Positions 50,634-62,855 of a stretch of 64,000 nt of DNA are shown here, in pieces; the first letter of the stretch is position 1, and each line of letters opens with the position of its first letter. The notes beneath the pieces were generated by a model. That model was not told where the DNA came from. It did not search any database and saw only the letters and a program-made list of their open reading frames with translations. The stretch is taken from the NCBI RefSeq assembly GCF_024679095.1, contig NC_066531.1, positions 92,501 through 156,500 of the forward strand. The letters run 5' to 3'. The position numbers and the translations under genes were made by a program. Source of the stretch: Eriocheir sinensis (Eukaryota; Arthropoda; Malacostraca; Decapoda; Varunidae).

Positions 50634-52934
50634 TCAGTTCACTCCCGATGCAGCAAAGTGGCGATCAATGCGTTTTTTGAAGGAGTTGATGGTCTCTGCG
50701 CTAACCACTTCTGCAGGGAGGCTGTTCCAGTGGCGAACCACTCTATTCGAGAAATAACTCCTGCCGATGTCAGTATTGCATCGCTTTGCTTGAATTGTTT
50801 TTCCGTTGTTTCTTGTTCTCAGGTTAGTTTGCAGCGTGAAGAGCTTGGAGTGATCAACGTTGTTGAGCTTGTTCAGGTACTTAAAGACTTGTATCATGTC
50901 TCCCCACAGTCGTCTCTTTTCCAACGTGAAGAGGTTGAGTCGCTCGAGTTGCTCTTCATAGGGCTTCGTCCTCAGTGATGGTATCATCTTCGTGGCGCGG
51001 CGCTGTACTCTCTCAAGTAATTCAATGTCTTTCCTGTAATTTGGAGACCAGAATTGCACGGCGTATTCCAGGTGGGGCCTTACCAGCGAATTATACAAGG
51101 ATAACATAACTCTCGGCGTCTTATATTCGAAGTTCCTCGATATGAACCCAAGCATTATATTGGCTTTCTTACAGGCGGACTTGCAGTGTTTTGTTTGTTT
51201 CAAGTCACTGCTGATGGTGACCCCGAGGCCTCTTTCCTCTTGCACAACATGTAGTGGTTCGCCACCCATGTGGTATGTGTGATTGCTGTTTCTGGATCCG
51301 ATATGCATTACTTTACATTTGGTAGTGTTGAAGGACATCTGCCATTTTTCCGACCACCGAGTGATCAGGTCCAGGTCTCTCTGGATAATTTCGCAGTCTG
51401 CCGTCGTGAGGGCCTTCCCACCCACCTTTGTGTCGTCGGCAAATTTTGAAAGATTGAATTTTAATCCTAGTTCTAGGTCGTTGATATATATGATGAAGAG
51501 TATGGGTCCCAGCACTGACCCCTGTGGCACTCCACATGTAACCGGGAACCACTCGGAGGCCTGTCCGTTGAGTACAACTCGTTGTTTTCTTCCAGTGAGC
51601 CAGTCTTTGATCTTCGCTGTCAGATTGTCGCCTAACCCCGCCGACTTGAGTTTCTTGAGGAGTCTTTCGTGTGGCACTTTGTCAAAGGCTTTTTGAAAGT
51701 CTAGATATATAACATCACTGGGGATATGATTATCCCAGATTTCATAGGTACCTTGGAAGAAGTCCAGTAAATTGGTTAAGCATGAGCGCTTATTCCTGAA
51801 ACCGTGCTGAGCATCGGACATGATGTTGTTGTCTTCAAGGAACCTAACGAGTTTGTCTCTGATGATCTTCTCGAGGATTTTTCCTGCCACTGAGCTCAAG
51901 CTGATTGGTCTGTAGTTTAGGGCCACGCTTTTGTCTCCCTTTTTGTAGATCGGTGTTACGTTCGCTTGTTTCCAGTCTTTCGGGACTTTGTTTTGTTGTA
52001 GGGACAGATTGTAGATGGCGGTGAGTGGCTTGAGGATTTGCTGCTTGAGTTCCTTGAGCAGCCTGGGTGACAAGTCGTCGGATCCGGTGGACTTGTTTGT
52101 CTCGAGTTTGTCTAGGTACTTTTTCACATCCCGTTCGTCGATTGTGCCAATTTCTAGGGGAGTAATTCCCATCGGTGGGGTAGGGCTCTCGGGTACGGAC
52201 TGGGTGTTCTCGACCGTGAACACAGACGCAAAGTTTCTTTTTAGGATTTCGACCATTTTTCTGCTGTCCTGTGCTAGTACGTCACTTTCATCTTGTAGGG
52301 GACCGATATTGCTTTTTGTCTTCTTTTTGGTTCTTATATACGTGAAGAACTTTTTCGGGTTGGACTTGGCTTTGCGCGCAATCTGCTTTTCATAGTCGCG
52401 TTTGCGCTGGCGAATGAGAGTTCTACAAGCTCTGAGGCTTTGATGGTACTGTTCGCTAGCCTCGTCAGTGCTGTTTTCCTTTAGCAAGTTGTATTTTCTC
52501 TTCTTTAAATTAATCGCCTGTCGAACTTGGGTAGTCATCCATGGTGGGCTTGTGGCATTATTTGTTCTCCTAGTCTTCAAGGGAACAGTTGTTCTCTCTA
52601 CCTCTAGGAGTTTGTTCTTGAAACCGTTCCACGCGCCGTCCACAGGAGTGAGGTTCATGGGTTCCCAAGTTGTCTGGGTTAGCAGCTCACGAGCGAGATT
52701 AAAATTGGCTCCTTTGAAGTCTGGAATCCTGGACGTGTTTTCGGTGAGTTCATGGTCTGTTCTGATCTTTAGGCGAATTAGATGATGGTCGCAACCACTT
52801 AGTTTTTCGCCGACCTGACATTCGCGTGTGAGAGGAGAGATGTAGACCGTCCTTTGAAGCGTTCCACCCTTGCCGTATAAATGATCCCAGGATTCAATGA
52901 ATTCCACATCAAGTTCCCTACAAATTGTCTCCAT
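50634..52934 (-). CDS. LINE-C (CR1-like) reverse transcriptase, 766-codon open frame with a fused N-terminus
   Basis: Would make cDNA by target-primed reverse transcription. Residues 1-37 match the ORF1 esterase-like reading, including the block D-V-E-F-I-E-S-W-D-H-L-Y. At about 38-54 it becomes the tail of the endonuclease (C-D-H-H-L-I-R at 48-54), so most of the endonuclease is deleted. Intact RT blocks: N-Y-R-P-I-S-L 340-346, D-F-Q-K-A-F-D 412-418, G-V-P-Q-G-S-V-L-G-P 468-477, catalytic F-A-D-D-T-K 498-503, thumb W-S-E-K-W 527-531, and C-terminal R-P-H-L-E-Y-A-V-Q-F-W-S-P 619-631. No stop across 2.3 kb suggests a recent copy. The ATG at 52934 is probably an internal ORF1 Met. Without the endonuclease it is unlikely to be autonomous. 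Confidence 0.85.
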   Translation of the reverse strand: METICRELDVEFIESWDHLYGKGGTLQRTVYISPLTRECQVGEKLSGCDHHLIRLKIRTDHELTENTSRIPDFKGANFNLARELLTQTTWEPMNLTPVDGAWNGFKNKLLEVERTTVPLKTRRTNNATSPPWMTTQVRQAINLKKRKYNLLKENSTDEASEQYHQSLRACRTLIRQRKRDYEKQIARKAKSNPKKFFTYIRTKKKTKSNIGPLQDESDVLAQDSRKMVEILKRNFASVFTVENTQSVPESPTPPMGITPLEIGTIDERDVKKYLDKLETNKSTGSDDLSPRLLKELKQQILKPLTAIYNLSLQQNKVPKDWKQANVTPIYKKGDKSVALNYRPISLSSVAGKILEKIIRDKLVRFLEDNNIMSDAQHGFRNKRSCLTNLLDFFQGTYEIWDNHIPSDVIYLDFQKAFDKVPHERLLKKLKSAGLGDNLTAKIKDWLTGRKQRVVLNGQASEWFPVTCGVPQGSVLGPILFIIYINDLELGLKFNLSKFADDTKVGGKALTTADCEIIQRDLDLITRWSEKWQMSFNTTKCKVMHIGSRNSNHTYHMGGEPLHVVQEERGLGVTISSDLKQTKHCKSACKKANIMLGFISRNFEYKTPRVMLSLYNSLVRPHLEYAVQFWSPNYRKDIELLERVQRRATKMIPSLRTKPYEEQLERLNLFTLEKRRLWGDMIQVFKYLNKLNNVDHSKLFTLQTNLRTRNNGKTIQAKRCNTDIGRSYFSNRVVRHWNSLPAEVVSAETINSFKKRIDRHFAASGVN

Positions 52935-53180
52935 GCGGCTATTAAGCTAAAGGCTATACTGTAGAACTCATTCGCAGCCAACATCTTCGGAAGTATTGTT
53001 GAAATTATTATGATTGGTGATTCAATTTTGTAATGCTGGATAAGTATATGGTACTTATCCAATAGTTCCCTAGTGCGAATCTTGCAGACGCCATTTGTAC
53101 ATGCGTGTAGAACGAAAAGAGTCATTAGAAGCTTTAGCGCAGACCTCGCCGAAGGGATCTGTGGTGCCATCAATTCCAAC
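52799..53180 (-). pseudogene. LINE-C ORF1 (SGNH-esterase-like) remnant
   Basis: Reads V-C-K-I-R-T-R-E-L-L-D-K-Y near 53075, I-I-I-I-S-T-I-L-P-K-M near 53000 and N-E-F-Y-S-I-A-F near 52970. The same domain then continues in the neighbouring frame as the N-terminus of the 766-codon ORF. CR1-type elements often carry such an esterase-like ORF1 (family knowledge). The beginning is missing and a frameshift lies near 52940. Confidence 0.55.
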
Positions 53181-53182
53181 TC

Positions 53183-53593
53183 CGGTGTGGCGTTAAGTCT
53201 CGTTCCCCTGATTTGGTTTGTCCCATCCTGATCTGCGCATGCGCGGGCTTTGCATTTTGTCTATTTTCATTGACAACACTGTCTTCTAATAGCTTATTCT
53301 AAGCTTAACATTGATATTATGATTGTCCTTCTGTTTCCTCAGAGTTTTCTTCGGATTGTAGGTCAGGTTGATGGGATACTCTCCATTCAATAGTAGCTGA
53401 GCTACGGGGTCCATGGCATTCTTGAATTTGGCAATTTCTCATGAAAATTAGCATAAGATCAAAGGTAGGCATAATATAAGCTATTGAAAGAGAGTGCAGT
53501 GAATGATATGGACAAATTAGCAAAGCCCGCGCATGCGCAGATCAGGATGGGACAAACCAAATCAGGGGGAAAGACTTAACGCCACACCGGGCC
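53183..53593. mobile_element. 411-bp foldback element with arms of at least 70 bp
   Basis: Left arm starts CCGGTGTGGCGTTAAGTCT, right arm ends with its complement. Shared interior phrases include CCTGATTTGGTTTGTCCCAT and TGATCTGCGCATGCGCGGGC. Weaker pairing continues inward. It sits immediately beyond the 5' end of the LINE-C copy. No transposase. Confidence 0.8.
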
Positions 53594-53720
53594 GTCGTCG
53601 GGAGACTCTCCCACAGAATTCAAGCACCTATAAGTAGGAAAGCATAGAGTCCCCAACCAGGAGAGTTCTTTGTTGCTCCTTCTTCTCTTGCATTATAATT
53701 ATAGAAATTGTGTTGAAACA

Positions 53721-54550
53721 ATAGGCGCACCTAACATCACCAAATGTAGGGTACAAACTTGGCGGAGGGACTGTCTCTGTGCCGGGAGAGACGGCAGTGG
53801 GGTAAAGAGTAGTCGGGTATTTTGTGTTTATTTATTAATGATCCACGAGACATCCTGGAGTTAAATCAAAGTATGTGCTTATCTTTGTATTCGTTCATAC
53901 ACACACTGGTAATATTTATGTGGTGTCTGATTCACTCGTTTGAATGAAATTCTATTGCGAAAATAAGTCACAAATTCGTGTCACTAATAAAACTGAAACT
54001 AGTAATGTAAGTTTTGCCACCATGAAATATACACAAAAAGATAAATATGAAAGCTCACGAAGTGACAATAAGTGACATCACCTGCTTTGCGCAGTAAAAA
54101 TATGCTATTTATGGTATCAGATATCCGCAAAATGGCGTGGGAGCAGCCTCAGTCCTCGGAGCTACAGATTCAACGGTGCCAGATTGTCGTACTCAGCCGA
54201 TTATATTATCCGACTTCCTTCCCCTAAACTGTTTTCTGGGCTCCAATAACGAAACTCATTTATAGTTATCGTTAAAAGTTAGATCCTGATGTTTCTTGAC
54301 AATAGTTAGGCGTCAGAAACCGGTAAATACAGTGCTCTGAGTACGACAATCTGGCAACGGTGGCTATACGTATTTTCATATTATTGTTTGTTGTTTATTC
54401 AATGTTGTGTTCAAGGAAAAGAATACTCATAATTTTAGTTAGTTTTGGTTATAAGGATGCTTTACGAAATACAATTACAAGACTTCCTCCTACTAGCTAG
54501 GAAACGTACTGAATCCTGGATCGGCTTTGGTAATGTTAGGTGCGCCTATT
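53721..54550. mobile_element. 830-bp element with 24-bp terminal inverted repeats
   Basis: ATAGGCGCACCTAACAT at 53721 and its complement ending at 54550 match at 23 of 24 positions (TTGG[T]AATGTTAGGTGCGCC). The interior is A/T-rich and non-coding and contains another inverted-repeat element at 54177-54356. Confidence 0.6.
54177..54356. mobile_element. 180-bp MITE with perfect 20-bp TIRs
   Basis: TGCCAGATTGTCGTACTCAG and its exact complement bound the element. ACGG-containing flanks on both sides hint at a target duplication. Nested inside the 830-bp element. TGCCAGATTG-type ends recall hAT MITEs, but this is not certain. Confidence 0.65.
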
Positions 54551-54556
54551 ATTAGG

Positions 54557-55364
54557 GTAAATTGACAGTGAGCAGGTTAGGCACCTTCTTTCACTGTAGT
54601 GACGATGCATTTTCAGTCATTGGCGAGAACTGGATTATATAGAAGGCAGATGAGACGAGCCGGAGGGACGGGTATATTGCCTATATTTCTTCACTTATTA
54701 TAATCATAAATTTGTTTTTATTTACTAGGTAATACACATGTAGTGTACATGAGATTAGGTGGAAACTATCCAGTAGGAGAGATGTGCCCGGAATAAGTAA
54801 TATAATAATGTTGTAGATAACAATAATATATACAGGTAATTATTTAATAGATTATTTCCTAGGAGCAAGATTTTCACCGACCTGCCAGTAGTGAAGTTGA
54901 GCCCGGACTTAAGAGTTAGAACGTTACACGTTCTAAGTCCGTCTACGTTAGCACGGTACACGTTAGTAACGTGTCTCTCTCCCCCTTCTTTCTATGTTGC
55001 CAGTTATAGCGAGATAATCGGCGCGCACGCAACTAAAGATGAATTGATTTAACGTTCTATAGGAGTTATGAGGTGTTGATTAATTTTAGAAGCAAGTATG
55101 GTTCCTCCTAGAAAAGCATAGGTGAAAAAATTCTGGTTCCAAACTCCCTCCGATGAAAAATCACATCCTTTTAATTTACAATAGGTGCCTATCCTTTTCA
55201 GTGAAAGTGCCTCCTCTCTTTCCCACGGTGTCTGTGCGTATGCCCGACTGTCTGTCTGTCTGGTGGGTCAGGTACCCCCCCCTCAAACAGTGGTATTGTT
55301 TATTTCTATCTACATATTTATTTATTCATAAATTATTATCATCACTTTTTTTTCTTTAAAGTGT
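54557..55364. other. Unassigned A/T-rich sequence
   Basis: No feature recognised. Confidence 0.4.
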
Positions 55365-55512
55365 TTGCCGGTACCGCGAAAAATACCGCAGGAAATTTGA
55401 ACGCGGTACCGATACTCCGGTACTTTCAGCAATCCTCTGCAGTACTGCGGTACCGGTTTGGTAGTGCGGTAGTACCGCAGTGCAGCAAAAAGTACCGCAA
55501 GTGCCCAGCACT

Positions 55513-55513
<1 letters not shown>
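55365..55513. repeat. GGTACCG/TACCGC motif cluster ending in a hAT-like terminus
   Basis: About ten GGTAC or TACCG motifs in 150 bp, ending AGTGCCCAGCACTG. Read on the minus strand the end is CAGTGCTGGGCACT, reminiscent of hAT termini with subterminal binding repeats. No opposite end was identified. Confidence 0.5.

Positions 55514-55576
<63 letters not shown>
55514..55576. repeat. (TG)n microsatellite
   Basis: About 31 TG units directly after the motif cluster. Confidence 0.97.
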
Positions 55577-55578
<2 letters not shown>

Positions 55579-56189
55579 AAGAGTTTAGTGGCGGTGAATT
55601 TGAAGCTTCTCAGGCGAAGGGAGAGCATGGCAAATTTTTTGACTGATCCAATTTAAGACATCTACCGTCACTCAGGGCCTTTCGATCAGATCTTGGCGTC
55701 TCGGTGGCTCTATTCTGGGAACGAGAAAGCGAAAGAGATAAAAAGGGAAGGAAAAAGAGGATCATGATAAAAACCTGAATAAAAAGATAGGCAAAGTAAA
55801 ACGCACATTAAAAAAAGGGGGGAAAGTACGAGATGACTAAAAAACGAGATAAAATGGCTAGAAATTTAAGAACAAGAAAATGAATTCCGATAAATACACT
55901 TGAAAGGGTATAAATCATAGAACAATAGAGAAGGAAAGTAAGAAAAAAAAATCGAAAGTCTTAATAATAAAATAGTGAAGAAAAGATTATAGGAAAGAAG
56001 AAATAATCCACTTTCTTTCGCCGACTAAGCTCACAGCATTGGCAGACTAACGAAGTGGGAAAAACCTTATTTAAATTGTCGTTGAAGCTCGAGAATTGCT
56101 CATTGTCGTACCTTGTATTCATGGGTCGGGGAATTATTTAGCTGGCCAGGAATTTACGCTTGGTTAAGTTGGTGGCAATTTGTGGTTAC

Positions 56190-56227
<38 letters not shown>

Positions 56228-56514
56228 AGTGATGGCAGTGGTTGTAGCGGCGAGGGTTTAATAAGGGACGTGATGGATGTAAGGGCAGGGGACCATAAGA
56301 CAAGGCAGGGGGAGGTGAGAGTAGGGTGATGGGAAACCGAGGAGGATCATAAGCAAACAGCGTAAAGTGTAATTAGAAAAGTGATAAATGAACGAGACAC
56401 AAAAAAATAAATTAATGTTGTAAGCATCGTGTATTTTCTTACGTTCGGTCTATAGCGCCTGTAGGTTGGCTGGGCTCAGGGAGGGGATTGCGAGTTAAAA
56501 ATACACGGTAGGCG
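55577..56514. other. Unassigned sequence with (TG)n
   Basis: A-rich at 55730-55990, (TG)n at 56191-56224, and a SINE-A-like scrap TATAGCGCCTGTAGG near 56452. No gene. Confidence 0.4.
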
Positions 56515-56843
56515 GTGGCTGAGTGGTAGCGTGCTGGGCCCACATTCACCACGTGATGGACGACGCGGGTTCGAATCCCCACGCTACCACCTCGGATTTT
56601 TCAGTCACCGCCGAGTGGCTTAAAACTACCCACATGCTGTCCTGAAGACCACCCATCAACCCGGACTCTAGAGGAAACCGTCCAAGTGAATCAAGAACGA
56701 GTTCCTGAGGGGCAGCATGAGCCAAGATAAGATGGCGCCACTATAAACACTTGCCTGCGCCATGACAGGCTGGGGCCAACTACCATCCAGGCCCCTCAAG
56801 AGAGCCTACCGGCGCTATAGGCGTTCACGTAAAAAAAAAAAAA
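56515..56843 (+). mobile_element. SINE-A copy, the most complete
   Basis: Head GGTAGGCGGTGGCTGAGTGG with A box, B box GGTTCGAATCC, the full body, tail TACCGGCGCTATAGGCGTTC and a 13-base A tail. A useful reference copy for the family. Confidence 0.92.
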
Positions 56844-57000
56844 TCCTAATCGCTAATGTATGTATATTAGTAATACAAAAGAGGTATCATTACGTGCATC
56901 CTACATTCAATTTAATCATGAATACATTTTTTTTCTTTCATAGGTGTCAGCATGGCCACAAAATAGAAAATAATGTTGCAAGCATCGTATATTTTTTTTA

Positions 57001-57290
57001 CAATCAGCCTACAGACCTGTCGGCTTTCTTGATGGGGCCTGCTCGTCGACCCCAGCCCGTTTGTAGCGCAAGCATGTTTTATAGTTGCGCAATCTTCTTT
57101 GGGTCCTGCTGCCCCCCATAGAATTCATCTTTGTTCCTCTTAAGAGAGTACGCTACGGTTCGGATTGCAAGGTGTTCATGAAGACAGTATGTTGTAGTCT
57201 TATGCCTGCGCCACAACGGGCTGGGGCCGACCATTAGGCCCAACCAAGAAAGCCTACCGGCGCCATAGGCAAAAACGTACAAAAAATGTT
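57001..57290. mobile_element. Two SINE-A fragments in opposite orientation
   Basis: 57001-57203 is a degenerate minus-strand body and tail (GGGGCCTG, CCCAGCCCGTTTG, CTGCTGCCCCCCATAG). 57204-57290 is a plus-strand 3' end (GCGCCACAACGGGCTGGGGC to CCTACCGGCGCCATAGGC). Together they form an inverted junction. Confidence 0.7.
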
Positions 57291-57804
57291 ATTAAAAAGT
57301 TGAGGCGGCAGGAACAGTCTTTGCATTTCCCTATATTTTAAATGTGTCGCTATAACATTAACCTCTCCAAGGCGGACAATCGTGACCTTGCTCGTGACCG
57401 CATACACTCGCTCAGGGCTGGGATTTCGAGCCAAAAATGCATGTTCTTAAAGCAATCATAATCGCAAAAATATGCATATTAGAAATACGAGAGGTGTCAG
57501 TAAGCGCACCACACATTCAATTGAATTCTGAATACAACTTTGATGGGAAGGGAATGAATCTTTTATATCTGTGACCTTCGTTTCACAAGGAGCTGAGTCG
57601 TGCACACACGGATGGTCTCCAAAATTTATGTCCACCCGAAAGTGAATACTGAGTGTCAGTCAGGGAATGTGTCCCGCCTCCCGGGTGCGTGTGCGTGTGA
57701 GGTTTCTGACGTACCCAGAGATCCGTCACTAATGAGCTTTAAAGCTCAGTCGGGTAGGGTACTGGTTGGAGATCGCGAGTCTATTGCGTGCTCATACATT
57801 GGTG

Positions 57805-57807
<3 letters not shown>
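57291..57807. other. Unassigned sequence
   Basis: A weak tRNA-like A box (AGCTCAGTCGG) occurs near 57742 but no good B box follows. No gene. Confidence 0.35.

Positions 57808-57888
<81 letters not shown>
57808..57888. repeat. (TC)n microsatellite
   Basis: About 40 TC units followed by a C-rich and (AC)/(CG) stretch. Confidence 0.97.
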
Positions 57889-57890
<2 letters not shown>

Positions 57891-59699
57891 CGCCCCCCAC
57901 ACACACACGCACGCGCGCGCGCAGAAAGGCCGAAGCCGTGCTGAGTAATAAAACTTATCACATCAGTTTCATGTGCGACAAGTTTAGCGTCTTGAAGAAG
58001 TAGTGCCTGCCATGAAAGTCCGAGGCAACGACGGTTCGTCTAAGGCAGTGGTTCCCAGCCTTGTTTTCAGGCGACCCCAATCACGCATCTGTAGACATGA
58101 CCGCGACCCCACTAGTTTAGATGTATATGTGTTATTATAATGTAATAACACAATGTTTGATATTTTAAGGTCTTGGCGGCCCCAGGAAAAACGCTTGGCA
58201 ACCCCAGGGTTTGAAAGGGGGTGTCTAAGGGAATGGTGGATGAAAGGTTCGGGCTGCAGGGTGCGAATGTAGATAAAATAGACTTCTGGTGATAAGCCTG
58301 TAAGCCACGTGCTGCCTGAAAGAGGTGTTGCAAGGAAAGGATGAAGACAAAACGGGCTGCTGATAAGACTTCAAGGAGCAGGGCTACATGTGAGGGGACT
58401 GTAAGTAAAAGGTTCAAACGAAAGATACAGCATTATGATAGGGCTGCAATACACTGGTTGAACAAGAGTCAGTAGGATGACGTTGCAGTATAAAAAAGAA
58501 ACTTGCATGGTGATAGCAGCTGCAGGTTGAGGATGTACGCAATACCAGCTTCATGGGTACAGGGCTGGCTGGGTCTGAATGGCGTCAACTGCATGGAAGG
58601 CCATTGGACGGGTTGCTGCCAATTGAGACATCAGACAAATGGGGCTTTATGCATGATAGCAGCTGACGAGGAGGGTAGCTGGGAAGGGTTGCATGTCTGG
58701 AATGTGCAGAGGTCACCTTGATTGCCGCGTCAGAAAATGAGGGGGGACTCATCAAAAGGATCGCTTTACCCATCGTGCCAGTTAGGGGTGTGCAAGACAG
58801 CGTGAGTGCAGGCATTTTTGTCGTTGAAAAGGAGAAGCTGTTTCCTGATGAGAGGCGAATGGTGAGCCGCGCCAGGGGTATCCGTTCCGCTCTTCAGCCG
58901 ATGATTTTAAAATTATCATGCCAGTGGCGAAAAATTACGGGGAAGAGAGGGAACGAGTGAGTAGCATTAGAAGAATTTAAAATGTGAATTAACTCGCCTC
59001 TTTGTGGTTAGTATTCATGAGAGAGAGAGAGAGAGAGAGAATCAAAATCCTGCAACAATTTATAGTTTGAAAAAAAACACATCACAAGTATACATCTATA
59101 CAAATAGCTTGAAAAATACGAAAAATAAAATACAAACAGAAGGAGACGCATAAAAACAAGTAGAATAACACATGCAATGCGTAAAAGATCATGGGAAACA
59201 AAACAGAAATGCAATCAACTCTGCTCCCCCTAAGGCCGCACAGACACGGGTAAAACATGCATAAACAAGGACAATCCACCAAATCGGGACACATGCACAC
59301 AGACAGAGACGGACAACGGCAAGACAGAGGCCGCCAGAGGGCACGCTACGGGTTCACTGGCCCTGACTCTGGTCATGACAGGAAACCGAGAATGGCTGCG
59401 AATCGTAGAGCGCTTCGCTGAATTGGTTAAAGTGGCGACTAAAGTGGAAACCTGGAAGGGCGAGAGAGGGCCAGAGAGGGAGGCTGAGGACGGCAGGGAA
59501 GGGAGGATCGTAGCGTTGGAGTAGGGGAGTAGTGAAGGGGGGCGTGCAGGATGGGTGAGAAGGCTGGGTAGGGTAAGCGGGTGGGGAGAGATGGTTCTTG
59601 AGAGGAAGGAAGGTTGGTTCACAGAGACCGTTCCACTTCTCTGCTCCTCCGTTTCCTTATCCTGGTATCCTTCATCCTCCAGCTTCCCCTTTTATACCT
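57889..59699. other. Largest anonymous stretch
   Basis: About 1.8 kb without recognised repeats, apart from a hAT-like phrase CAGTGGTTCCCAGCC at 58045 and (GA)n at 59018-59040. Open stretches reach 130 codons (59230-59622, minus) but none shows a domain. If unique host DNA exists here, this is a likely place. Confidence 0.4.
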
Positions 59700-60750
59700 C
59701 CCCATTCCCCTTTTCTTCTTCTTCTTCTTCTTCTTCTTCTTCTTTTCTTATTCTTCCTTTTCTTCTCTTATTCTATTTATTTTTTCTTCATCTCTTTTTT
59801 CCTCTTCTTTTTCTCTTCTTCATTTTCGTCTTCTTCTCCTTCTCCTCCTCCTTTCTTTATTTCCTCTTCTTCTTCTTCTTCTTCTTCTTCTTCTTCTCTT
59901 TTTCTATTTATTTTTTCTTCATCTTTTTTTCCTCTTCTTTTTCTCTTCTTCATTTTCGTCTTCTTCTTCTCCTTCTCCTCCTCCTTTTCCTCTCCTCCTT
60001 CTCTTCCTCCTCCTTCTCCTCCTTCACCTCCTGAGCCGCCGCCGTAACCTTGGAGGCCAGCCAGCCAGCCTTGCCTGACCTGACCTATTTTTTTTTCCTT
60101 ACGTACTGACTCAGAATTCTCTCCATCCCATTTTCTCGTATCTCCCTCCTCGGATCCTTGTCAGTTGTTTCTTATTTGGCATATATGACTTTTCTTTTGG
60201 TGTCTTCCTTTCCGCCTTCTTCTTTTTCCTCCTTCTTTACTCTCCCTTCGTTCTTATCCATTTATTATTATCCTGCTCATCTTTATCTTCATTTAATCTC
60301 AATCTTCTCCATCTTCTATTTTTCTTAGTTTCTCTTTTTCTTCACCATATTAACTTTACTTTTTTTCTTTTTTTTGTGTGTTCTCCGTTTATCGTTTTTT
60401 ATTTTTATTTTCTTCTTCTTCTTCTTCGTCTTATTCTTTTTCCTTTCTTCTTCTTCTTTTTTCTTTTCCTTTTTCTTCTTCTTCTTCTTCTTCCTCTTCT
60501 TTTTCTTCTTCTTCTTCTTCTTCTTTTTCTTCTTTTTCTTCTTCTTCTTCTTTTTCATTCTTTTTTCTTCGTCTACTTCTTCGTCTTTTTCTCCTTTTTC
60601 TTCTTTACTCTTCTTCTTCTTCTTCTTCTTCTTCTTCTTCTGATTCAACTTTTTTCTTTTTCGTCTTTTTCGCCTTGTGCTTAATTCTTCTTTTCTTCTT
60701 CTTTTTCTAGTAGTAGTAATAGTAGTAGTAGTAGTAGTAATAGTAGAAGT
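59700..60750. repeat. Pyrimidine-rich kilobase of TTC/CTT arrays, ending in (AGT)n
   Basis: 59706-60040 and 60360-60710 are almost pure T/C on the plus strand, built from TTC, CTT and TCC units, with partial duplication of blocks near 59800-59845 and 59920-59965. (AGT)n follows at 60711-60750. All long reading frames here are low-complexity artefacts. Confidence 0.93.
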
Positions 60751-62055
<1,305 letters not shown>

Positions 62056-62577
62056 ATGAGTGTTTCTTCAAGTTCACGGTACAGAGGAAGGGCCACACTA
62101 CCACCAGGGTCATAAAACTACTCCTGGAAATGCCCACAGCTCCTATGAAAGCTTTGTCAAATATGTGTTTCTAGGTTCACAGTACAGAAGAAGGGTCACA
62201 CTACCACCAGGGTCATAAAACTACTCCTGGAAATGCCCACAGCTCCTATGAAAGCTTTGTCAAATATGTGTTTCTAGGTTCACAGTACAGAAGAAGGGTC
62301 ACACTACCATCAGGGTCATAAAACTACTCCTGGAAATGCCCACAACTCCTACGAAAGCTTTGTCAAATAGGTGTTTCTAGGTTCACAGTACAGAAGAAGG
62401 TTCACACTACCACCAGGGTCATAAACTACTCCTGGAAATGCCCACAACTCCTACGAAAGCTTTGTCAAATATGTGTTTCTAGGTTCACAGTACAGGGGAA
62501 GGGTCACACTACCACCAGGGTCATAAAACTACTCCTGGAAATGCCCACAACTCCTACGAAAGCTTTGTCAAATAGGT
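62056..62577. repeat. 103-bp tandem repeat, five units
   Basis: Units start GGTTCACAGTACAG and contain CACTACCACCAGGGTCATAA and CTCCTGGAAATGCCCACA. Starts at 62174, 62277, 62380 and 62482, with a more divergent first unit from about 62071. Spacing is 103, 103 and 102. Units differ by only a few bases. Confidence 0.93.
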
Positions 62578-62855
62578 GTTCTTGGGCTGCGAAATCTTAT
62601 AATACGACCCTAAGTCTTTACTGTAAGGAAAGGACAGTTGCTGGAATGCATGTCCTATTCCATTTTTAAAGGAGATTATATTTCCAACCATGCACGAAAC
62701 ATGCTTTGATTTTGACACGGAATCACTGTTTTGACAAGTGTACCTCCTTTTTTGGTTACTGCGAAAAAGTAGTCTGCTGTTAGCGGCCTTAGCAATCCTC
62801 TTCGCTTTACTTTTTAGTCGTTACGTTTCTCACTTACCATAACAGAGAGGAAGAG
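62578..62855. other. Unassigned sequence
   Basis: No feature recognised. Confidence 0.3.

Noticed and set aside
50490..52785. Plus-strand open stretches of 105-162 codons
   Set aside because: Antisense to the LINE-C RT; no domain.
57740..57800. A further tRNA-derived SINE
   Set aside because: Only a weak A box (AGCTCAGTCGG); no acceptable B box.
58503..58960. Two 70-80 codon open stretches in the anonymous region
   Set aside because: No domain, no clear splice signals.
59555..60710. 150-codon Phe/Ser/Leu proteins and a poly-Lys protein
   Set aside because: Translation of TTC/CTT low-complexity arrays.
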